Of a stretch of 64,000 nucleotides of DNA, positions 12,585 to 64,000 are shown in pieces; within the stretch, counting starts at the first letter, position 1, and every line of letters starts with the position of its first letter. A program made the position numbers and the translations under genes. The stretch is from Scylla paramamosain. Taxonomy: Eukaryota; Arthropoda; Malacostraca; Decapoda; Portunidae. Under the pieces are notes generated by a model. That model saw nothing but the letters and a program-made list of their open reading frames with translations. It ran no database searches and was not told the DNA's origin. The DNA is taken from contig NC_087161.1 in NCBI RefSeq assembly GCF_035594125.1, positions 4,807,501 to 4,871,500 on the forward strand. The letters run 5' to 3'.

Positions 12585-14090
12585 TACTTCACTGTGTTTC
12601 TTCCTGTACTTGCTCCACCACTTGAATTGCTGTTTGCTTTGCTTTTTCTTACTAATTTTGTATTTACACGAAATACTTGTGGGTTTGTCTTAATGCTCAT
12701 GAATGGTCACCATGAAGTGTCACCAACCTCCAGTGGTGTCCTGATCTTCTTGAAGTGTGGTTTCATTCTTGTGCACGGGTCTGATGCAGAATTTATGTGC
12801 TAAACATGATTTGAGGATTGCTCTGTGTTATGTGACATTGCAAGATGGGTAAATGTGGTTACAAAAAATCCTTCAGACCGAAGTCCCAATAGTGACAATC
12901 CATCGTCATCTAGTGTGATGATTCAGGACAGTTACTGCTTGCTTCTGGGCTTGCTTGGCCTTGGTTTGCTTCATTTGTTTGTTGGATGTTTTTTACCTTG
13001 AAGCAGTATTATAACTAGTGAAGTTTACCTGAGGTTAGGGGTTGCAAGATTGCTAAAGCAGAGCCATCCAGAGTGTGGGTTACTCACTACTCCCTGTAGG
13101 TTAGGATGTAGTTCGTCTCGTAGGGCTATTGCTGTAAAGGGTTAAAGTCCAGGAGACAAACACTATATTGTTCTTATGCCAGCTACAAGGGACAGCAATC
13201 CTACCTCTCTAGCAGTGTGTCCTGTTGTAGTCTGTGTGAGACTAGTGCCTTGTGGATATGAGTGTGGCTGCTAGGCATAACTAGAATGTGTGTGTAAGAT
13301 ATGTGTTGTGTTAGGTGTTCTCTCTGTCGTACCTAACCAAATTATATTCCTATAGGGAGAAGGCTAGCAAATGCAGGTATATTGCTATCTTAGAGGTGGT
13401 ACTTCAGTCCACCCTCCCCTTTCAAATGGTTTGTACCATTTAGTACAGTGCAAGGTGGAATTGACCTGGAGATTGAAATGACCACCAGCCATTAGTTTCT
13501 AGCTGCTTTGACCTTGTGAACTGAGATGATGCTCCTGGGAAACTCTACACTGGACTAGTCACCCATCACTCACCTCTAAATATCAAGAGGTTTCAGAGAG
13601 GACCTAAATGTAACATATAAAAAGAAGTACTGTAATACATTAGGACTGCATGTAAAAAAATAAATAAATAATAAATAAATAAATAAATAAAAAATAATAG
13701 TTTCCCAAGTTGGATGAGACGAGATGAGAGCAGTTATTGAAACTTACCTGAGTGGAAGAGTATAGATTGTGAAGATTGGCTCACCAGGTGGTGCTGAGTA
13801 TTGCAGGCATTCAGTGTGCTGCCATTCTGCTGAGCATATTTATTTATCCTTGACGTGCCTTGACTTCAGCTGATAAGCTTTTTCAAGTTTCATATAATCA
13901 TCAAATCCTGTACAGATAGGAAGAAAAGTAAAACAAAAAAAATGGGATAAAATATCAGTGACAAAGTGTTTGTGTGAATGTTCAAAGAGAAAAGTGAGAC
14001 AAAACAATGTTGAGCAATTTTAGATCCTTTTTTAATTAAATGTGTAATCCTTTTGCATTGAACTGGATTGCTGCATCTTTATTTTTCCTC
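12585..14090. other. Non-coding stretch, nothing recognised
   Basis: A/T-rich sequence with one (TAAA)n tract at 13658-13693. No protein family, RNA gene or clear transposon end is visible. It lies downstream of the POT1-like gene. Confidence 0.5.
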
Positions 14091-14329
14091 TTCAGTGTCA
14101 CCTCACTTGTATAAAAAAAAAAAAATATATATATATATCAACTTGCTTCCTATTAAAAATTTTATTTCTTGCATTCCTCACGGAAGGCCTCCTACATTCA
14201 TTTACTGGAACAACACATGCATGTTGTGACAGGCAGCTGCAAAAAGATCACCACAGCAGTATTCAAGAGCACAGATTTGAAATATTTTTGCCAGGATTTA
14301 GGCACTCTTATCTCAGAATGTATATATTT

Positions 14330-14335
14330 TTTATT
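14330..14335 (-). terminator. Candidate POT1-like polyadenylation signal
   Basis: AATAAA on the minus strand about 760 nt after the stop codon. A second hexamer lies a further 170 nt downstream. A hairpin-forming A/T-rich repeat at 14677-14726 would lie within the 3' UTR. Confidence 0.25.
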
Positions 14336-14671
14336 ATTACAAAAAAATATACATTTTATACATATTTTATATATCTGGAGTCTTCCAAACATGTGGATCT
14401 CGCATATGAAAAACAATGCATGAAGAGATGTTCAGTTATTTTTAAGTATAAACTTAACATTTTAATTTTAGATAAAAAAAAGATTCCAGGCTGAGATATT
14501 TCTCACGTGATCTGGCAAGACCTCACATCTTGTATTATGGAGACAATAAACATAACACAGAAAAGGATTCCCAGTTCCTCACTTTGTTCCTTTTAGTGAC
14601 CTTGTACAGTGTACAAGGAATACTGGGACAATGCTCTTCAAGAACAGCTAGAGACTGAGACCAAACCACCA

Positions 14672-14760
14672 CCTAGAAAAGGTTTACAATCTTTATAATA
14701 ATAATTACGATTGTAAACCTTTTTTATAGTTTTTTGCATCAATTTAAACCTTTTCTAGAG
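14672..14760. repeat. Hairpin-forming A/T-rich repeat
   Basis: aaaaggtttacaatc (14679-14691 core) and its complement gattgtaaacctttt (14709-14723) form a 15-bp stem with a 17-nt loop. A partial third copy (aaaccttttctagagtttttttgcatca) follows. It lies in the presumed 3' UTR. Confidence 0.7.
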
Positions 14761-15093
14761 TTTTTTTGCATCATCATGTTCATCTTATGTAGTTGAAGTA
14801 TTCCTATCTGTAAATTGTAAGCTACTTTGTTTTGTGGATAGTAACTTGGTTTGGAGAAGAGAAGATTTATAAAGGTTGGGGGAGGAGTGATTTAGGACAG
14901 AAACTTGTGGCGAAAGAGGTTTAAAATGCAGAGTAAGCGAGGAAAGTTTTGTACTTGCTTGTGTGGGTGAGTTTTGTAAAGGAAGACCGGCTTTTGGTAC
15001 AATGGAAAAATAAGCATTTGTTAGACATTATAGTGTTGATGAAGCAGGCTAATAGGGAAAGGTTAAGAAAACTGAAGGGCAGACAGACAAATG

Positions 15094-42219
<27,126 letters not shown>

Positions 42220-42824
42220 GGTTGCTGTCCCTGTGGAGATGCAGGACTGAGTCAGGCCAGCTCACATGGCTGTGAGAGGTAAGGTGGTTTGTGGAGTTAG
42301 ACAATTTGGGGTGCATAGTGGTTACTGAAATGGGTGATGTTGCAATTTGGATGCATTAATCTATTATACTCTTAAATTATGTTTGTATGCATAGTGATGG
42401 TTCTTATTTCCTCATCTCTAAGTATGCCATAAGAAATGCACACCAGGAAATTTTGGTTTGGCTTTCATTGATCACTTTTAGTTTGAATGTTGAATCACTC
42501 ATTTATTCAACAACTATCTACGCAAGAGGTGGAAAAATGCATATAATATACTAAGTCACTCTCCACAGCCAGACTCATCAGAAACCTCCACATTTATGAA
42601 AGTACTCGTGAAACAAGAGGAAGCACATGAGAAGATATTGAAAGACACCCATAAGGAAACCACTATCAATACATGTAAGGCCATACCATGCACACAAGAT
42701 CAGCAAGAAAATATGACTAATCTTTATAGCAGTAACACAGGATGGTAGGGGGAAAAAAAATCACAGAAAATCATGAACTCACTGGCTATTAGTACAAAGG
42801 AGATGCAGCTGTTATGCCTAGCCA

Positions 42825-42970
42825 AGGGCTATCTATCTATCTGATTTTATCCATCTATGGTGGCATAGCTGGGGAGGGGTCTGAGTGGGTGGTGCAGGGA
42901 GTAGGGGGGAGCCCCAACTGCAATGAACCACCTTTGGGGGGCCCAGCTTGCAAAAAGTTGAGAACCCCTG
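42825..42970 (-). mobile_element. Second, truncated copy of the hAT-type MITE
   Basis: On the minus strand it starts cagggGttctcaac at 42970. It then follows the copy at 8774: gcaagctgg, the C-run, aaagg, the gtgg block and the GATA-type microsatellite. It ends without a recognisable second terminus. It lies in the 5' intron of the POT1-like gene. Confidence 0.65.
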
Positions 42971-44799
42971 CTTTAATAAGAAGTCCATGTCACATAATAA
43001 AAATAGCTCAAACAATATGTAGGAAACTCAGTGGCATTCCAATAATTGTAAAAATTCTGGAGGGACTGTGCCTTGTATGGCTATAAAGACTCCAAGAATG
43101 TGTGTTCAAAATGCTCTCTATCCTGGCAAATACCATTGTGGGAGAGAAATAAAAAAGAATGGTAAATACAAAGGTGAAGCAATGTGGAGAGGTGCAGCCT
43201 TGGTCCTGCCCACAAGCATAACATCATGATCCACACATCAACCAGTGAACACCAGGAATGGCAACAAGTGAATTATCATACCCTTTTTAATCAAAAAGCT
43301 TGTAATCTATTTGTTGTTATTGTACATTTCCATTACACCAGCATAAATTAGAACACATGCTATTTGAATTTTTTTTTCATATTATGAGTCAGGAAAAAAA
43401 ATGAGATAGAAAAGAATTTTCACCCAGACAGCAGGTATTTGCACTCCATGGACTGGCCACAGCAGCCCCTCAAGGTATTGATGCGTCAGGTATTTCTGGC
43501 ATTACAATGGTTAATTAAATTTTAAATGTCCTGAACTGCCTGGCCATGAGGTAGTAATTAAGCAACTAGCACATGAAAGGTAGCAGTCATGAATGTGTGG
43601 CTCACAGAGATGAAGCAAAGGAGGCACAGGATGAGTCAGCCAGTCAGTATGCATCACTAACCAGGCCTTTCTATACCTACATGCCTAATGTTCCCCCGAC
43701 CTTTTTCACTTTCAAGGTAGGTTTTCATGTGTATGGAATTTATCTGATATAGCTTTCCTGGTTTTCACGTGTGTGGAATTTTTCTGATAAAGCTTTCCTA
43801 CGAAACATTTAAAGAACAAAGACTCCACCCCTTATTATCCTCTCCCCACAGCTAACAAGCTGTAGATTTGCAGCCCTGGTGGGAATGCAAGTTTTTTGGG
43901 TGGGGAAGGCCAAGGCAGGACATACGGCAACCTGAAAATATCTAAGGAGAAAGCTAGCCACATTTGGGGATACCTCCTTTTGAAACCAATACAGCATAAA
44001 CTAAACAAGGAAGATGCCTCCTGGAGTCTCAACAGTGGAGAGAGCGCCGTAACCCGAAGATATTATTCGAACTTCGGGCAAGAAAGCATCAGAAGCCAGA
44101 CACCCTCCAAAAGCATAGGCTAATCCCATTTGGAAAGGTTTTGTTCTCCAATTCATGGTAGAAAAGTATTGCAACTATAAAAATATATTCACTAACAAAA
44201 TTTGCATTTTTTATTACTCAAATTCAAAGGTTAAATCACAGGATTTCAGCCTTTTAAAAGAGTGTAACTGAATGAATTGGTGGCAAGCTTACTGCATGCA
44301 CACTTGATCAGCATGAAGGAGGGAGTGGATACATGTTGTAACCTCATCAATATCTTGCTTCCGTTCTGTGGTTGATAATTCCAGTGAAATAAAGAGATGC
44401 TTCCTCACATGGTTTCCTATAAAATTTCTACATAATCTACTGCAGGGCATGAAGACACATGGAAAACTGTGACTGATATAAAAATTCCAATGTTGTATAT
44501 ATCTATTTTCAAACTTTACATTTTCAATTTGTTTCTTATTCATCTTTGTAATGAACAAAAATTATAAACGGTGTGTAAATACATTGTTATTTATGTTGTT
44601 GTTGTTGTGTAGTTAATATACATATCACCACTCAGGCCTGCTAACCCTTGGACCTCAAGGCCGCCACCACTCTTGATAACTCCTCCTGAACCGTTGGGCA
44701 GCGTGTGTTTAATAAATTCACATGGCCCTTTCGTGGTTCAGAGCCTGACATTCAGACTAAGTTTCGGAGGCTTACCTCCTGAATGTTTCAAATATTTAA

Positions 44800-44978
44800 T
44801 GAATCAGCATTGTCTTGTATGGGTCTCAAATGGGTCATTCTGCCCCATACAAGTTCTAGCATGCAAATTGTATTCCAAACAAAGGCCATATAACAGGCAA
44901 ATTTTTTCACATCCAAACAGGACGTACACCAAGTTGGACTTATTCCATAGCAGACATATACCAAGGTACCACTGAATA
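44800..44978 (-). mobile_element. MITE-like fragment
   Basis: On the minus strand it starts cagtggtaccttggtatatg, a terminus typical of pogo/mariner-derived MITEs. It directly abuts repeat copy B at 44980. The other end was not found. Confidence 0.4.
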
Positions 44979-44979
44979 T

Positions 44980-45630
44980 GGAAATAACAATTTTAATTGA
45001 AAAATAGGCAACTCAAGTGTCATGGCGAGGGTAATGCTGTACATCTAACCAAAACAAATATATGACTGGCCCACCTTAGTTAACAAACACATAATTGGAC
45101 AACCAGTTAATTCCTGCTGCAGTGTCCACGCCACCACTCCATGAACCTGTGGCTTCCTGTATTCCTCTCCCGTTACGCCAGAGCAGTCTTGAGAGATGTT
45201 TGTTTTGGTGTTCCATCACTTTGCCATGTCACTTGCTTTGTGAAAGAGATGCTAAAATCCCCACCAAAATCACTATATCCATATATCACGATGTCACTGA
45301 GTATGTTACGTCATACTATGTAGTACAGTCTTATGTTTCATCTTTCTCATTGTCCAAATCAATAGATTTTACACTTGTAATATGCCATATCTAAAATATT
45401 GATAACAGTATTACTAAATAATCACAAAAATATTTTTGACCAACTTCTCTCAAAATTATCCATACAAGATATTTGAAAGTTGATGCAAAATTTCGAAAGT
45501 ACCACAATGATCACTGTTCTATGCATCTGCATGCACATCGGATTTACAATTTTAGCTCATGTCACTAGGGGACATGCAGTAGCTACATCAGGCAGATTAG
45601 TTCCAAAAACTCCCCATTATTTCCAGTCCA
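44980..45630 (+). mobile_element. Dispersed repeat, copy B (inverted relative to copy A)
   Basis: This is the same element as 36755-37350 in the opposite orientation, in the 5' intron of the POT1-like gene. It is followed directly by a (GA)n tract (45645-45781). It carries no recognisable transposase; the 99-codon open frame probably reflects low divergence rather than coding. Confidence 0.8.
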
Positions 45631-45643
45631 TAGCAAAATTTTG

Positions 45644-45784
<141 letters not shown>

Positions 45785-45920
45785 TTTGAAATTTTTATCA
45801 GGGCATGGTGTCCTATCAACCTCCGTAAAGTGTCCTCAGTGCAAAAGAGACTGCCATTTACATAAAGGGCACATTTAGAGAAGAGGAGGCACAAGAGCAG
45901 AAATAAGGCATAAGATTAAA

Positions 45921-46085
45921 GGTTAGGTTAAAGTAAGGTTAGGGTTTGGTTTTACTAGGTTGGTAGATAGGGGTACTTAGGTTAGGTATGGTTTGGTTAA
46001 GTATGGTTTGGTTTGGTTAGGTTAGGTATGGTTAGGTTAGGTATGGTTGGCTAGGTTAGATACAGCTGTTTGGTTATGTTAGATA
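45921..46085 (+). repeat. Degenerate TTAGG telomere-like repeats in POT1-like 5' intron
   Basis: Multiple ggttaggtta, ggttagggt and ttaggttaggtatgg units over 165 bp, mixed with ggtttgg variants. TTAGG is the ancestral arthropod telomere repeat. It is an interstitial copy, not a chromosome end. Confidence 0.7.
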
Positions 46086-46299
46086 ATAACACCACCAGAG
46101 TGACAGAGTAATTTGCAACAGACAGTGATGGCAGATTATTTTTAAAAAAAGCACCAAAATTTATCATAAAAAAATAGTTTCATACACCATATAGAGTTTG
46201 TTGGGAAACTGGAAATTTACCCATTCACCATATGGTGAGAGAACCAGGTGAGACCAAACAGTCTGGGGTATTTAAAAATTAAACTAAACAACATAACTA

Positions 46300-46740
46300 C
46301 CTAATCTTCTAACTTGGGACTTGGCACCCTGGATCCCCGATGAATTAGCCAGCCTGATGCAGCTGTCAAATTAAAACACTCAGACTGGCAAGATTTGCAG
46401 GCCACAATACATACAAGTTCCCTGTGTGCAGCAGTGGACTGTTGCCCCTTCCGTTTCAGCACCCTCCACCAGACTGCATATTTTATCAATGAGAGCTGTT
46501 AACTATTTAGGATACAGTCACTGATGTACTCTTCCTCCTTGTTTGTCTTGTCTATGCAACCGACGGCTGCACCAAAGTTCATGTGATCAGCTAGATCCAA
46601 GAGGCCCTCACCAAGAACACATGCACACGTATGGCGCCTGGGTATGACTTCGTATGACTTCGGGTGCTGCATGTTGCAAAGGCAATACCCCAAAATACCA
46701 ATTGAACTGAACTGCATGGAGGAGCAGCGACAACACTTAC
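46300..46740. other. 5' intron sequence, nothing recognised
   Basis: A minus-strand open frame of 62 codons at 46301-46489 has no recognisable domain. The 42.23-44.80 kb part of the same intron holds the truncated hAT MITE, a tandem pair at 43708-43800 (ttttcatgtgt block) and otherwise plain sequence. Confidence 0.4.
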
Positions 46741-46880
46741 CGAGAACACACGGCTAGGCAACAAGTGGTGGCAGGAAGCACCCTATGGCACCACCTGTCA
46801 TCACCGGCGTGACAGAGAACACAGGCGCGAGGGTGAATCCTGACCACCTCTAGGCCAGCCCCGTCACACACCGAAGTAAA
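46741..46880 (-). promoter_or_regulatory. Probable POT1-like 5' non-coding exon and promoter region
   Basis: A strong donor (TTCTCG|GTAAGT) ends an exon at 46741. It is the nearest good minus-strand donor upstream of the acceptor just before the ATG exon. The 46740-47095 stretch is CpG-richer than its surroundings and free of simple repeats, which suits a TATA-less promoter. The 5' boundary of this exon is a guess. Confidence 0.35.
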
Positions 46881-47099
46881 CAAACACCACTACAGCACAA
46901 CAAATTTTCTGAGTTAATTCGCCTAATAACGCTACAGTAACTACAACACCACGTTCTGCGCATTAACTTCGACTCTAAATGTGGTACCAAGAGCGTGGGC
47001 AGTGTTTGAATCACGTCTGAGGTAGCAGTGTAAACAGCCGCCTCTCGACGTAGTTCAAACGCCCTCCTTTCCTGTGTTGCTCTCTTCGCCAAGCACCAG

Positions 47100-54600
<7,501 letters not shown>

Positions 54601-54622
54601 TCTATTCTCCTCTTTCCTCTAT

Positions 54623-54628
54623 TTTATT
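54623..54628 (-). terminator. Candidate SCYL1 polyadenylation signal
   Basis: AATAAA on the minus strand, about 125 nt after the SCYL1 stop codon. It is the first canonical signal downstream; use in vivo is inferred. Confidence 0.4.
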
Positions 54629-54750
54629 TCCTCCATTCCTTGCATTTCTCTACCTCTATGTTTTTTTTTTTATATCTTATCTCCACTCTCCTCTTCTTTT
54701 CATCCATGCCTCCCTGTGACTTCCTTCCACTCTTGCTTGCTCCTCCCAGC

Positions 54751-63336
<8,586 letters not shown>

Positions 63337-63887
63337 CTGCAACAACAGTACCTCAGTGTTGGTGCTGCCACTGCCACTCTCATAACTACAGTGCTCTCAA
63401 CTCAAATGTGTGCCTTTCCTACATAATTAGCAACAAATGGTGAAGCTAGTCTGTAATTAAGTATGTGTCTGAGATGTGGATGAATCTTTCTCTTTCATGT
63501 TAAGTTGTAAGGATATGCATGACTGAGTGTTCTTTTTAATATTCTAAACTGATATTTTTCTCATTTACATTTTGAACAAGCAAAGGACCATTTCTCTGTA
63601 TGGACAATAAAGTATTATTATTACTATTATTATTATTATTGTCATTATTATTATAGTTTTTAGGATCACATGGTAAGCTGAGAACAAGAAAATAAATCTA
63701 TTACATGTTATCTTGAAACCTTGAAAGGAATGAAAAATGCAAAACTACAGATTCTTGTTATGTACACTTATGTTGTATGTATTTTATGAGTTTAGTGATT
63801 CTACTCTCAATAATTTTATCAGTCTATCATTTAATACACCTTTATCTTCTGTACATAAATACAGCCCTATGATCACATGGTACACTG

Positions 63888-64000
<113 letters not shown>

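Noticed and set aside
45921..46085. True chromosome end or subtelomere
   Set aside because: The TTAGG units are degenerate, short and flanked by unique gene sequence on both sides.

Overview
The window is nuclear DNA from an animal, almost certainly an arthropod and most likely a decapod crustacean. The reasons are the introns with GT/AG borders, the extreme density of perfect microsatellites ((GA)n, (CA)n, (TAG)n, (AAT)n, (CCTT)n), the fossil LINE, Tc1, hAT, pogo and piggyBac-like elements, and scattered TTAGG-type repeats. No prokaryotic gene organisation, rRNA, tRNA or CRISPR array was seen.

Two genuine protein-coding genes can be assembled exon by exon, both on the minus strand. (1) Positions 15094-42219 hold a 16-coding-exon gene of 1225 codons. 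All splice phases agree and the summed length is divisible by three. The protein matches the telomere protein POT1 in its central part: OB1 is followed by OB2, with the expected collinear landmarks. It also has an OB-like N-terminal region, a Ser/Thr/Pro/Lys-rich linker of about 270 residues, and a C-terminal OB-like module. A non-coding first exon probably ends at 46741. (2) Positions 54751-63336 hold the last 11 exons (546 codons) of SCYL1, the HEAT-repeat pseudokinase that works with COPI. Its kinase half lies beyond the right edge.

Layout: 1-15000 is non-coding and repeat-rich, with microsatellite blocks to 7.6 kb, a GC-richer island at 6.2-7.3 kb, MITEs, a foldback element and LINE tails. 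15.1-42.2 kb is the POT1-like gene; its introns carry a Tc1 relic, a pogo/Tigger relic, another transposon-derived ORF, a 4.6 kb decayed LINE and many short tandem duplications. 42.2-46.9 kb is its 5' intron and probable promoter, including telomere-like TTAGG repeats and a long inverted copy of a repeat also found in an internal intron. 46.9-54.7 kb is intergenic. 54.75-64 kb is SCYL1, with introns rich in microsatellites, a 330-nt polypurine tract, two TTAA-flanked MITEs and a polyadenylated LINE tail.

The most interesting material is the POT1-like gene: its unusual architecture, a recent in-frame tandem exon duplication, and a minisatellite that has multiplied its first coding-exon splice donor. 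No operon-like link between the two genes is implied. All protein-family calls come from recognising sequence, with no database search.
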